Part shown: in pieces, positions 1-9,314 of the stretch
Layout of the letters: each line of letters begins with the position of its first letter
How positions within the stretch are numbered: position 1 is the stretch's first letter
NCBI RefSeq assembly: GCF_001665785.1
Contig: NZ_LZSO01000015.1
Coordinates: 22,528 to 86,527 of the forward strand
Source of the DNA: Mycolicibacterium peregrinum
GTDB lineage: Bacteria; Actinomycetota; Actinomycetes; Mycobacteriales; Mycobacteriaceae
Direction of reading: 5' to 3'
DNA length: 64,000 bases
Program-made: the position numbers and the translations under genes
Notes under the pieces: model-generated
What the model saw: the letters and a program-made list of their open reading frames with translations, nothing else
Told to the model about the DNA's origin: nothing
The model's database searches: none

Positions 1-3000
1 GGTTCCACTGACCGCCTGGGTGAGGACGGCTCCACGGTTGTTGAGTCGGTGCACGGACTCGGGGTAGCTGATGATGTCCGGGGTGAGGTTCCACGTCGCG
101 CGGATGTAGGCCGCCAATTCACCTGGCGCAAAGCCACGCGCACGCCGGTGGTCGATACTCGCCCAGTCCGGTGCGAAGTCGGGCATCTCGCGTCTGTTGG
201 TGGCGGTATAGGCCCCTGCTACAGCGGACCACGTTCCTGCGTTGTCGGCGGCTTCGCCGGCGAGGTAGCGGGCGTCGAGCTCCTCGATGGCGGCGTTGAT
301 GTCGTCCAGGTCGAATGCGATGCAGCTCCCGATCCGCCCGGAGTCGTCGATCTCGACGATGCCGAGGACCTCAGTTTGAAACAGCGGAGCTCGAACGAGG
401 CTGAGCGCGAGACGCTCACCGCGGGTCGCGATCGAAGAAGACGTAATGGCATCGGTGCCGACTTCCGCTCTGATCGGTCGTATGTCGGCAATCAGAGTGT
501 TCCGACCACGCCTGACACCAGCGTTCACAACACGGCGGCGATCGTCTGTGACCGCGCCGTCTGCCAACGTCATCGCGAGTGCCGGCCAGTCGCGTGCCGC
601 GAAGTAACTCCAGAAGTGCTCGACCCTTCGGGTTGCCGCGTTCTCCGGTTTCGACGCGGGCCGATTGAGTTCGTCGAACTTCGTCAGAGCAGTGTCGAGG
701 TCTGACTCGTCGAAGATCTCGCAGCGAACGATCAGTCCGCCCTTGACGATCAGGACTTCCACGCCGCCCCATTCGGCGTTGAGGCCATCGTGTGATGTGC
801 CGCGTGCCGCGCTTCCGACCACCGCTCCCGACTGTGTCAGCCGATGCACGACGGTGGGGTAAATGCGGGTATCGGGCGTGTCCTGCCACGAGGCTTCGAT
901 GTAGGCGATCTGGTCACCGCTTGCGAAACTTGTTCCGCGGCGGTGGTCGATGTTGACCCAGTCCGACGACATCGGGGGCACCTGGCGTTGATTCAGCGCG
1001 GCGAACGCGTGCGCGATTACCGACCAGGTTTGCGAACACGGCGCTGCTTCACCAGCGGCATACCGCACCTCCAGTTCGGCGATCGCGGCATCCATGTCCT
1101 CGAGGTCGAACCAAATCTGCAGTGCGATTCGACCTTCGTCGTCGATGGCGTACACCTGGAGAATCTCATCTTGCGGTGCACCGGGCTTCAGGTCGGCGGT
1201 CCCTATCTCCAATCGGGCGAGAGCCAAGTGCTCACCTCGTGTGGCAATGTCCACCGCGGTGATCCGCATACCGCCCGTCTCGAGATTGATTCTGTTCTGA
1301 TGAATCCAGTCCAGGGGAAGGTCGTCTGCGGTGAATCCGACGATCTTACGACGACTTTCAAGAGTGGCTTCGGGAGCGAACAATTGCTCGAACTCGTCCC
1401 AGGAGCCGCGTTCATACGCAGACATCGCGCGGCGGCCGGCCCGCACGCAGGCGGTGTCCGGACCGATGCTCTCTTCCGGCCGGCCGCCGAGCTGTTGCAG
1501 CGCTGCTGATCTCGCATACTTCGCCTCGAAGTCGGCGACCGCGGCGTCCATGTCATCAAGGTCGAAGGACACTTGCACGGCGACAAGGCCTTCCTCGTTG
1601 AGACCCACCACCTGAACAAACTCATCTAGTGGCGCTCCGGGAGCCTTATCGTCGGTAGCGCTCGTGAGCAGGATCAGGGCGTGGCGGTCGCCACGTACGG
1701 CAAGAAACGTCGGCCGATGACGCACTATGCCCACTGCGTGGTAGTGCCTCATCCCGTCGGTCCATTCACGGGGCGAAAGTTCAGTTCGTACGTAACCGAC
1801 GATCTTCCGGTGGCTTTCGACGACGACGATGGGTGCCAACAATGTCTCGGCTTCGTCCCAGGCCTCACGGTCTACAGCGCTGGTCAGCTTGTTGCCGATT
1901 CGTACGCACGGATGGTCCGGTTCAACTGCATGATTTCCGAGTGCGTAGGGCGGAGCCACCGACGACGAGAGAAGTGATTGATCACCGAGAAGGCCATGTG
2001 CCTTGCTGGCAAGTGCCATAGCCCCTTTCCGCTCATAGAGATCGCCGGCGCGCACTGCTGCTGCGCGCGCGCCCGTCGCTTCACCGGCGGCGGCCAGCAC
2101 TGTCGCCAGTGCCAGACAGGCATCACCGTGGTCGACCAGGGCGTCCGTCCGCTCGGCAATCGCGACGGCTTCTTCGGCGACACGCCGCGCCTCATCGTGG
2201 TTCCCTCTGCGCGAGAGCAGATGCGCCCGAGTCGTGCGCCATGCGATCGACGGTTTCAACGCATAACCGGCGAGACGTTCGCTCTCCGAACATAGTTCGT
2301 CTGCCTCAACCCCTCGGCCCAGCAAGAGACAGGCGCGGGCCAACAGCGCGGCGGTCTCCGCGGTATCGGCGTCCAGGCCCATGCGGCGAAAACCGTTGTA
2401 GGCGAGACGAAGGCGTTCTTCGGCCGCGGCGGGGTCGTCGAGGACCAGCTCGACGATGCCGGCAAAGTGCTCAACTTCGAAGACAGCATGGCGCAAACCC
2501 AGTTCGGTGACAGCACGCCGAGCGGAGTCGATCATCCGCCGCGCTGCAGCGGCTCGGCCCCGAAACGCTTCCAACACGGCTTGGCACCGGGTCGAGGTTG
2601 CCTCGACCGCAGGCGAATCGGTCGTGATCCGTAGTAGACGCACCACGTCAAGACACCGTCCGCCCGCGCGTGGAACCGGGTTGGGTCCCCACAGTGCTGC
2701 CAGCGGCGCACCTGCCAGCACCGAATTGACCAGGCGGTGCTGATTCGCCTGGCGCGCCGCAGCCAGTGCTTGGTCCAATGCGACCTCGCAGTCGGCGACG
2801 CGCCCGAGACGTGCCAGACACCCCGCGCGAACGGTGTGGGCTTTGGCTTCCCCTGCTGCGTCGTCTAATTCGGCCAGCGTCGCTGCGGCGGCCGCCACTG
2901 CGGATTCGATCTCGTTCAGACGCTCGGGGTCGACCAGCATCGACAGTTCACCGTCGAAGCAGGTGGCCCACGCCGCCAGGCGGGCCGAATCACGCGTCCC

Positions 3001-5760
3001 CGCTTTCAATTGCGAGACGGCGCCCGCCGCCGACGTCACATCGCCCGCGGCCAGTAGCGCCTCACACCGGGCGACCAGGAGTTCAACTCGCTGATCGTCG
3101 AGGTCGGGCAATTCGTCGTCAAGCTCCTCCAACGCATGCAGGGCATGGTCGTACAAATCGGCGGCACCTTCGTAGGCCAGCCGGGCCATTGCCTGGTCGG
3201 CGGCGCGCCGGCAATACTCGACGGCTTTGAGAGCGTTTCCCGCCCAGGCGCATTCGAAGTAGTGGTGTGCCAAGTCTCCCAGCAGTTCATCATCGGCACC
3301 GGGTTCGTTCTCCAGCATCGTCGCGATGCGCTGGTGCAAGCGCATACGCCGCACCGACGCCAGCTCGGCCAGCAGCGACTGGCGAACGATCGCATGGTTG
3401 AACCGGTACCGGCCACCGGGCTCTTCGATCACGATGCCGGCCTGGCATGCCTCGTCGAACGCGTCGACCAGGTCCTGATCGACCACCTTCTCGACCAGCT
3501 CGAGGGCGAACCGGCTGCCGACCACCGCGGCGGCCGCCAATGCCTTGTTGGTCTCCGCCGGAAGTCGGGAAAGCCTGCGGCTCACTGCTTCCCGGACTCC
3601 CTGCGGGAGGGTGCCAGGGTCCCAGTGACCGCCGCTTTCCTCCACGTGGCGCAGGGCCTCGATGAGGAAGAACGGGTTGCCACCGGTGACCGCGGACAAC
3701 GCGTGGGCCAGTTCCTCGTCGTCGTATCCGGCTTGGGCGACATACGTGCTCACGTCGGCCTCATCGAGGCCGGTGAGAGCAATGCGGTCGGCGCTGCCGT
3801 CACGATGAAGGTCGGCGAGCATCGCCGCCAGTGGATGGGAACGGTCGAGGTCGGTGCTGCGGTATGTGCCGACGACCTGCACGCGGGCGTGCTCGCCGAA
3901 GCGCAGGAGATGGCGCAGCAGCAGCAATGTCGGCTTGGCTGCCCAGTGCAGGTCGTCCAGTACGAGGACGATGGGTATATCGGCCGAGGCCACGCCCAGC
4001 AGTGCCACGACTGCGTCGAACAGTGCGTAGCGTTCGGTGTCCGGGTCGGCGCGGGGCGGCGCGGCGAGATCGGGGAGGACGTCGGTCAACCCGGGAACCA
4101 GCGGGAGTAGTGCTTCGATGCCCCTCGTGCCACGCAGTTGGCCTGTGCCCACACAGGGCACGAGCGCGCGCAAGGCTTCCGAGAACGGTTGGTACGGCGC
4201 ACCGAGGTCCTCGTCTGACCGACCGTAAAGCACCACCGCGCCTTGTGCGTAGACCAGCCGCGACCATTCACCTGCCAGCCGGGTCTTGCCCACTCCCGGT
4301 TCGCCGGCGATCAGCGCCGCACGGGCGCCACCGTCGACGGCAACCTGCCACGATGCCGAGAGCTTCTTCAGTTCGTGGGTTCGTCCCACGAACGGACCCG
4401 GGCCGGCAAGCACCGCAGGAAGATCCGGGCGCGCCGTGGTCGCCGCACTCGCGGGCGGCTCAGGTCGGCGCTCGGTGTCGAGGCGAAGCTCGAATACGTG
4501 CTCGGGGCGCGCCAGATTTCGTAGCTCACGCATGCCGAGATCAGCCAGCACGACGTCGTCGTGGAGGGAATCGACGACGAGCTCTGCCGTTGCGCCCGAG
4601 CACAGGATCTGACCACCGGCGGCGAGCGATCTCAGCCGAGCCGCCCGATTGACCGCCCGACCGAAGTAGTCGCCGTCACGGAGTTCTGCCTCGCCCGTGT
4701 GCAGGGCAACACGAATCCGCATGGGCGACTGCAGAGCCCACGGCTCGTGAAGCATGGCGTCTTGCAGCTCGAGGGCGGCGGCCGCCGCAGCCGAAGGTCG
4801 GTCGAAGACCGAGAATGTGGCGTCACCCTCACCGCGTGTCTTGATCAGTCGGCCGCCGCGGGAGGTGACGACCTGTTCGACGAGCTCGTCGTGACGGGCG
4901 AGTGCGAGTGCCATCGCATCTGCGTCCGTCTCCCAGGCGGCAGTAGAACCCTCGATGTCGGTGAGTAGAAATGTCACCGCTCGCATCATCGACGGGACAT
5001 GTTGTACGGCAGGAGTTTCCAGTCCGGCATCCTGCGCGACGATCGCGGCTTCGAGCTTGCGTAGATCGGGTCCGGGGTCGACGCCCAGCTCGTCGGCCAG
5101 TACTGCCTGCGCACGTTTGAATGCGCCAAGGGCTTCACCCTGCCGCCCGGCGCGATAGAGGCCGAGCATCAGTTGACCCCAGCGTCTTTCGCGCAGCGGT
5201 GCGTCGCCGACGGCGGCCTCGAGTTCGCCGACGATCTCCGCGGCGCGACCCGTCGCGAGCAATGCGTCCGCCCGATCCTCGACGAGCGCGGCGTGGTCCT
5301 CGCTCCAGCGGGTCTTCTCGGATGCCCCACGCCGGCTGTTGGGAAGTTCGGGTATGCCACGCCAGAGTGTCAGCGCCTCGTCGAACAGTTTCACCGCGCG
5401 ACCGGAGTCGCCCGCGTCGAGAGCATCGCGCCCTGATTTGGTGACTGCGCGATAGAACGAGGCGTCGATCCCGGTCGTGTTGAGGCGCCACCCGGTGCCT
5501 TCGGTCAGCACGAAACCATCGCCGAGGGTGTGGCGGAGTGAGGAAATGTGAGTCTGCAGCGCCTTGGCCGCGGTACGCGGCGGATCGTCGCCCCAGAGAA
5601 GCTCCATGAGCACGTCGGCCGGAACCACCGAACCGCTGTGCAGTCCGAGCATCGTGAGGATCGCGCGCGGCTTCGCGCCCGGCACTGCGACGGGCGCACC
5701 GTCCATTCGGACCTGAAGAGGTCCCAAAACCCCCAGTTCCACCGATGAAAGCGTACTCAC
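1..5760 (-). CDS. BTAD/adenylate-guanylate cyclase/STAND ATPase regulator with C-terminal NTF2-like repeats (3' end outside window)
   Basis: One uninterrupted frame of 1,920 codons runs from a GTG at 5760 to the window edge without a stop. Residues about 1-245 are an OmpR-type winged helix plus bacterial transcriptional activation domain (AfsR/EmbR style). Residues about 258-430 are a class III nucleotide cyclase domain with the metal-site start VTFLLTDIEGST at 262-273 and a GEGD variant where GDG is usual. A STAND-type ATPase follows, with Walker A GEPGVGKT at 486-493 and Walker B LVLDDLHW at 599-606. A TPR-like helical region reaches about residue 1270. The remainder is a chain of SnoaL/NTF2-like units whose conserved Trp residues lie at 1301, 1454, 1601, 1725 and 1866. 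No clear Shine-Dalgarno precedes the GTG, so the exact start is uncertain. Likely a signal-responsive transcription factor; its ligand and targets are unknown. Confidence 0.8.
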   Translation of the reverse strand, partial: MSTLSSVELGVLGPLQVRMDGAPVAVPGAKPRAILTMLGLHSGSVVPADVLMELLWGDDPPRTAAKALQTHISSLRHTLGDGFVLTEGTGWRLNTTGIDASFYRAVTKSGRDALDAGDSGRAVKLFDEALTLWRGIPELPNSRRGASEKTRWSEDHAALVEDRADALLATGRAAEIVGELEAAVGDAPLRERRWGQLMLGLYRAGRQGEALGAFKRAQAVLADELGVDPGPDLRKLEAAIVAQDAGLETPAVQHVPSMMRAVTFLLTDIEGSTAAWETDADAMALALARHDELVEQVVTSRGGRLIKTRGEGDATFSVFDRPSAAAAAALELQDAMLHEPWALQSPMRIRVALHTGEAELRDGDYFGRAVNRAARLRSLAAGGQILCSGATAELVVDSLHDDVVLADLGMRELRNLARPEHVFELRLDTERRPEPPASAATTARPDLPAVLAGPGPFVGRTHELKKLSASWQVAVDGGARAALIAGEPGVGKTRLAGEWSRLVYAQGAVVLYGRSDEDLGAPYQPFSEALRALVPCVGTGQLRGTRGIEALLPLVPGLTDVLPDLAAPPRADPDTERYALFDAVVALLGVASADIPIVLVLDDLHWAAKPTLLLLRHLLRFGEHARVQVVGTYRSTDLDRSHPLAAMLADLHRDGSADRIALTGLDEADVSTYVAQAGYDDEELAHALSAVTGGNPFFLIEALRHVEESGGHWDPGTLPQGVREAVSRRLSRLPAETNKALAAAAVVGSRFALELVEKVVDQDLVDAFDEACQAGIVIEEPGGRYRFNHAIVRQSLLAELASVRRMRLHQRIATMLENEPGADDELLGDLAHHYFECAWAGNALKAVEYCRRAADQAMARLAYEGAADLYDHALHALEELDDELPDLDDQRVELLVARCEALLAAGDVTSAAGAVSQLKAGTRDSARLAAWATCFDGELSMLVDPERLNEIESAVAAAAATLAELDDAAGEAKAHTVRAGCLARLGRVADCEVALDQALAAARQANQHRLVNSVLAGAPLAALWGPNPVPRAGGRCLDVVRLLRITTDSPAVEATSTRCQAVLEAFRGRAAAARRMIDSARRAVTELGLRHAVFEVEHFAGIVELVLDDPAAAEERLRLAYNGFRRMGLDADTAETAALLARACLLLGRGVEADELCSESERLAGYALKPSIAWRTTRAHLLSRRGNHDEARRVAEEAVAIAERTDALVDHGDACLALATVLAAAGEATGARAAAVRAGDLYERKGAMALASKAHGLLGDQSLLSSSVAPPYALGNHAVEPDHPCVRIGNKLTSAVDREAWDEAETLLAPIVVVESHRKIVGYVRTELSPREWTDGMRHYHAVGIVRHRPTFLAVRGDRHALILLTSATDDKAPGAPLDEFVQVVGLNEEGLVAVQVSFDLDDMDAAVADFEAKYARSAALQQLGGRPEESIGPDTACVRAGRRAMSAYERGSWDEFEQLFAPEATLESRRKIVGFTADDLPLDWIHQNRINLETGGMRITAVDIATRGEHLALARLEIGTADLKPGAPQDEILQVYAIDDEGRIALQIWFDLEDMDAAIAELEVRYAAGEAAPCSQTWSVIAHAFAALNQRQVPPMSSDWVNIDHRRGTSFASGDQIAYIEASWQDTPDTRIYPTVVHRLTQSGAVVGSAARGTSHDGLNAEWGGVEVLIVKGGLIVRCEIFDESDLDTALTKFDELNRPASKPENAATRRVEHFWSYFAARDWPALAMTLADGAVTDDRRRVVNAGVRRGRNTLIADIRPIRAEVGTDAITSSSIATRGERLALSLVRAPLFQTEVLGIVEIDDSGRIGSCIAFDLDDINAAIEELDARYLAGEAADNAGTWSAVAGAYTATNRREMPDFAPDWASIDHRRARGFAPGELAAYIRATWNLTPDIISYPESVHRLNNRGAVLTQAVSGT

Positions 5761-5829
5761 GCATTGATCGTCGGTGGGGCGATTCAGCGCCCAGTCAAGA
5801 ACGGATAAAGGCGGGGACGACCTGGGCTT

Positions 5830-6453
5830 CTACAGGCCGCGACGGGCGGCGCGCAGCGTGGCGACGGCGTCGTCGTCGCCGGTGAACGTGACCTGGGCCG
5901 GCTCTCGTCCGGCGGCGAACAGCAGCAACTCGCCCGGCTCTCCGGTGACCGTCACCTCGGGCCCGGAGCCGACGGTGGCCAGGGTCTTGCCCTCAGGGGT
6001 CGTCAGAGCCACTCGGGCCGGCTGTCCCTTCATCGCCATGCGCGCCATACCGGACACCAAACGCGTCAGGGAGCTCACCGTGTTGGCGTCGAGAGTCCTT
6101 GGCACCCAGTCAGGTTGGGCTCGGCGAACATCCTCGTTGTGGATGAACATCTCGCCGACGTTGACCAACGGATCCAGCAGTTTGAACGGCGAATAGAGCG
6201 GCGGGCCCGAGGTGATCTGGTCGAGGAGATCGGCCCATTCGGTGCTTTCGGTGACCTTCTGCTGCACCCGGTCGGTATAGCCGGCGAGCTGGGGGACCAG
6301 GATGCCGGGAGCGGCGTCGAGGCGACGCTCCCGCACCACCAGGTGGGCGGCCAGATCGCGGGCGGTCCAGCCCTCACACAAGGTGGGCGCATCGGGGCCC
6401 GCGGCACGCATGGACTCGACCAGGGCGGCACGTTCTTGCCGAGCGACACTCAT
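5830..6453 (-). CDS. TIGR03085-type metal-binding protein (DinB/maleylpyruvate isomerase-like)
   Basis: A 207-residue protein with the mycothiol-dependent maleylpyruvate isomerase-like N-terminal four-helix fold: CEGWTARDLAAHLVVRER near residues 26-43 and a conserved GEMFIHNEDVRRAQ segment holding His and Glu/Asp metal ligands. It matches what I recall as the TIGR03085 family, widespread in actinobacteria and of unknown reaction. The ATG at 6453 sits six bases after a TAGAGT box, which supports a leaderless start. The box overlaps the stop codon of the neighbouring lipoprotein gene, so this gene probably has its own promoter. Confidence 0.75.
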   Translation of the reverse strand: MSVARQERAALVESMRAAGPDAPTLCEGWTARDLAAHLVVRERRLDAAPGILVPQLAGYTDRVQQKVTESTEWADLLDQITSGPPLYSPFKLLDPLVNVGEMFIHNEDVRRAQPDWVPRTLDANTVSSLTRLVSGMARMAMKGQPARVALTTPEGKTLATVGSGPEVTVTGEPGELLLFAAGREPAQVTFTGDDDAVATLRAARRGL

Positions 6454-6459
6454 GCGCCA

Positions 6460-6465
6460 ACTCTA
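6460..6465 (-). promoter_or_regulatory. -10 element, leaderless start of the TIGR03085 gene
   Basis: TAGAGT on the minus strand, six bases before the ATG at 6453. It overlaps the stop codon of the upstream gene. Confidence 0.5.
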
Positions 6466-7011
6466 GAAGGTTTTCACGCCCTCGACAGCGATGGTCATCC
6501 CGTGCCCGGTGCTGTCATTGCTGATCCGGGTGCCTCCCTCACTGGCATCGATGGTCCAGCCGACCGCGCTGTACTTGCGATAGTCGAGGGTGACGACCGG
6601 AATGTCGCCGAGGTTGCCCACGACCCACTTGATCTGGCCATCGGGGGTGAGGCTGACCCCGGTCGCATGCTCGCCGTCGATCACCGGTGCGTCGGTGAAG
6701 TCGGATTCGCAGCCGACGTACTGTTTGGACAGCTGGCAGCGGGTCTTGCCGGACTTGGTCTCGATGTAGACGTACCCGTTCTGCGGCTGCAGTGGCGCGG
6801 CGCCGGCGGGTGGGGTGGTTCCAGAGGTTCTCGGCGGAGCCGTGCTGCTCGGCGACGGTGCCGGACTGGACCGGGTGGGACGCGCGGTCGGGAAGCTGGG
6901 CTCGGTCGGCGATTGCGGGCTGGTGGCCGGCGTGCCTTCGATACTCGACTGGCAGCCGGACACCAGCGCTCCCGCGGCCAGCAGGGCGCCCAGGGATCGC
7001 CACGCCTTCAC
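6463..7011 (-). CDS. Putative secreted lipoprotein
   Basis: Starting at the GTG at 7011 gives 182 residues (VKAWRSLGALLAAGALVSGC...). There is a short positive N-terminus, a hydrophobic stretch and a lipobox LVSGC, so the Cys should be lipidated. A Pro/Ser/Thr-rich linker follows, then a folded domain with two Cys residues that could form a disulfide. The domain is of the kind seen in mycobacterial LpqN/LpqJ-like hypothetical proteins, but I do not recognise a function. A longer start at 7029 is possible. The 7011 start is preferred because TAGCCT lies seven bases upstream and the signal peptide is then of normal length. Confidence 0.7.
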   Translation of the reverse strand: MKAWRSLGALLAAGALVSGCQSSIEGTPATSPQSPTEPSFPTARPTRSSPAPSPSSTAPPRTSGTTPPAGAAPLQPQNGYVYIETKSGKTRCQLSKQYVGCESDFTDAPVIDGEHATGVSLTPDGQIKWVVGNLGDIPVVTLDYRKYSAVGWTIDASEGGTRISNDSTGHGMTIAVEGVKTF

Positions 7012-7018
7012 CGCGCCA

Positions 7019-7024
7019 AGGCTA
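7019..7024 (-). promoter_or_regulatory. -10 element, leaderless start of the lipoprotein gene
   Basis: TAGCCT on the minus strand, seven bases before the GTG at 7011. Confidence 0.45.
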
Positions 7025-7086
7025 CGCATCGCGCCGTTGGCGAGGGGTTAGGACGCGCCGACAGGCACAGCCTGCCGGATGCCCGG

Positions 7087-7683
7087 TCAGGTGAGGAACG
7101 GGTTGTGCTCTGGCAGCGGCTTGATCAAGGGATCGAGCAGCTTCGCCGACTGTTCGACGGTCAGGATGTCGGCCGGGTCGAGCTGGATGAACTCCCGCGC
7201 GCTCTCGTCGTACTCCCAGACATCCTCACCGACCAGCCGGCCGTTGTCGTAAGGCCAGATCATGTGCTCGGCGCTCTTGACCAGATAGGTGGCCTCGGGA
7301 TCGGCGGCCATCCCTTCGGCGGCGAGGAGGACGCCCGGTGTCTGCTGGTAGATGTACGACGTCGACACGATCATGTCGTCGCTGATGGCCAGCTTCTCGT
7401 CGTCGGCATAGAAGATGCACTGGGCGGTGTCCTTCCACGCGTGGTACAGCCCCTTGACCGCCTCGGTGCCTTCCACGGTGACGCTCTTGCCGAGCATGTT
7501 GAAGTGGTACACGGGCTTTTCGACGGTCATGTCCGGGGCGAAGATCTCCTCGTAGCGCCCGGCCATTTCCAGGTAGCGGTGCCGGTTGTAGGCGTGCAGC
7601 ATGTAGAGATGACGGGGATTGTCCGTCGTCTCGATCAAGCGCTCCACGGCTCGGTTGGTCTGGGTGATGTCGTAGCGACTCAT
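7087..7683 (-). CDS. SnoaL/NTF2-like domain protein
   Basis: A 198-residue protein starting MSRYDITQTN. A GAAAGGAAACG ribosome site precedes the ATG at 7683, so the much longer upstream reading in this frame is not needed. The sequence has the alpha+beta cone pattern of NTF2-like proteins (HAYNRHRYLEMAGRYEEIFA, then VTVEGTEAVKGLYHAWKD). It is the last gene of a minus-strand run behind an acyl-CoA ligase (14-base gap) and a wax-ester synthase. A lipid- or steroid-like small substrate is plausible from context, but no catalytic residues can be assigned. Confidence 0.7.
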   Translation of the reverse strand: MSRYDITQTNRAVERLIETTDNPRHLYMLHAYNRHRYLEMAGRYEEIFAPDMTVEKPVYHFNMLGKSVTVEGTEAVKGLYHAWKDTAQCIFYADDEKLAISDDMIVSTSYIYQQTPGVLLAAEGMAADPEATYLVKSAEHMIWPYDNGRLVGEDVWEYDESAREFIQLDPADILTVEQSAKLLDPLIKPLPEHNPFLT

Positions 7684-7697
7684 CTTTTCGTTTCCTT

Positions 7698-9314
7698 TCA
7701 GGCTGTGAGAAACATGGTTCGGAGTTCGGATTTCTTGAATTTGCCTGTGGCGGTGCAGGGAAGCGCCTCGATGAATTCGAAGCGGTCCGGCAACTGCCAC
7801 TTGGCGAAGTCCTGTGCGAGGTGGTCGCGCAGTGCTTGGGCGGACGCCTGGCCGCCGTCCGCAAGCACCACGACGGCCAGCGGGCGCTCGCCCCAGCGCT
7901 CGTCGGGCACGGCGATCACGGCGGCCTGTGCGACGGCGGGATGCGACATCAGTTGGTTCTCCAGGTCCACCGACGAGATCCACTCGCCGCCGGACTTCAC
8001 CAAATCCTTTGACCGGTCGCAGATCCGGACACAACCGTGCGGATCGATGCGCACCACATCGCCGGTCTTGAACCAGCCGTCGGCGGTGAAACTGTCCGCC
8101 CCGCGGCCACCGTGGTAGCTGCCCGCCACCCAGGGGCCGCGCACTTCGAGTTCGCCCATGGCGGCGTCATCCCAGGCGATGAGATCGCCGTTCTCGTCTC
8201 GGCCCCGGATGTCGAAGAATGGGCTCGCGACACCCTGGCGCATGCGGTAGTCGTACTGTTCGTCGCGCTCACCCGCGTCGAGGTGCGCCGGTGCGCGGCA
8301 GACCGCGCCAAGGGGAGCGGTCTCGGTCATTCCCCAGGCCTGCACCACCGTCAGTCCGTGGCGGTCGAATCCTTCGAACATCGACCGCGGCACTGCCGCG
8401 CCTCCCACCACAAGCCGGTCGAGTTCCGACAAGTCCCACTTGTTCGGTTCGGCATCGAGTGCAGCGAGCATGCCCATCCACACGGTCGGGACGCCGGCCG
8501 TCATCGTGACGTGCTCGCGGGCACACAGGTCGAGGACACTTTCCGGGTCCAGGCTCGGTCCGGGCAGGACCAGGCGCGCGCCGGCCAGAGCGGCGGCGTA
8601 GGGCAGGCCCCATGCGTTGGCGTGAAACATCGGGACGACGGGAAGGACTGTGTCCCTGGACGATACCGACAGCTGGTCGGGCAGGGCAGCGACCAGTGAG
8701 TGCAGGGCCAGCGCTCGGTGTGAGTACACGACGCCTTTGGGCCGGCCGGTGGTGCCCGAGGTGTAACACATGGCCGCGGCGCGATGTTCGTCGAGCGCGG
8801 GCCAGGCCACCGGCTCGGCGCCGGTGATCAGCGATTCATAGTCCAGCGTTCCCACCGGCGCCGCCGCTTCGTGGGTGACGACGATGACGTGGCGGAAGTC
8901 GTGCCGGGCTCCGAAGTTCTCGAATATGTCCAGCAGGGACTCGTCGACGATGATCACCCTGTCGTCGGCGTCGTCGACGATGAACGCCAACTCGTCGGGA
9001 AACAGCCGGGGGTTGAGGGTGTGGATGACCGCACCCATGGCCGGCACCGCGAAGTACGCCTCGAGGTGTTCGCTCTGGTTCCACAGCAGCGTGGCCACCG
9101 GGTCGCCCTCGCGAACGCCAAGGGTGCTCAGCGCACTGGTCAGGCGCCGAGCGCGGGCCGCGCATTCGCCGAAGGTGGTGCGTGTGACCGCACCGGAAGG
9201 CCGGCGTGACACCACGTCCACGTCGGTGTGGAAGTGTTCGGCGCGCTCGACGATGCTCGTCAGGGTGAGCGGATAGTCATCCATGCTGTTGCTGCCCAAC
9301 ATGTTTGCGGTCAT
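7698..9314 (-). CDS. AMP-forming acyl-CoA synthetase (FadD-like)
   Basis: A 538-residue ANL-superfamily enzyme that would activate a carboxylic acid to its CoA thioester through an acyl-AMP. Visible motifs are the P-loop YTSGTTGRPKGV, the GWFKTGDVVRID hinge region, DRSKDLVKSGGEWIS, and the C-terminal lysine motif CTATGKFKK. The ATG at 9314 overlaps the stop of the upstream WS/DGAT gene (ATGA), which implies translational coupling. The size fits medium- or long-chain FadD enzymes, but chain-length preference cannot be read from the sequence. A role in feeding acyl-CoA to the coupled acyltransferase is an inference from the operon. Confidence 0.88.
   Translation of the reverse strand: MTANMLGSNSMDDYPLTLTSIVERAEHFHTDVDVVSRRPSGAVTRTTFGECAARARRLTSALSTLGVREGDPVATLLWNQSEHLEAYFAVPAMGAVIHTLNPRLFPDELAFIVDDADDRVIIVDESLLDIFENFGARHDFRHVIVVTHEAAAPVGTLDYESLITGAEPVAWPALDEHRAAAMCYTSGTTGRPKGVVYSHRALALHSLVAALPDQLSVSSRDTVLPVVPMFHANAWGLPYAAALAGARLVLPGPSLDPESVLDLCAREHVTMTAGVPTVWMGMLAALDAEPNKWDLSELDRLVVGGAAVPRSMFEGFDRHGLTVVQAWGMTETAPLGAVCRAPAHLDAGERDEQYDYRMRQGVASPFFDIRGRDENGDLIAWDDAAMGELEVRGPWVAGSYHGGRGADSFTADGWFKTGDVVRIDPHGCVRICDRSKDLVKSGGEWISSVDLENQLMSHPAVAQAAVIAVPDERWGERPLAVVVLADGGQASAQALRDHLAQDFAKWQLPDRFEFIEALPCTATGKFKKSELRTMFLTA

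Noticed and set aside
49..5764. Many shorter frames on both strands in the first 5.8 kb
   Set aside because: All overlap the single 1,920-codon frame whose translation shows BTAD, cyclase and ATPase motifs.
6115..8118. A 667-codon plus-strand open frame
   Set aside because: It runs across three real minus-strand genes with signal peptide, SnoaL and AMP-ligase features; no domain is visible in the plus-strand reading.
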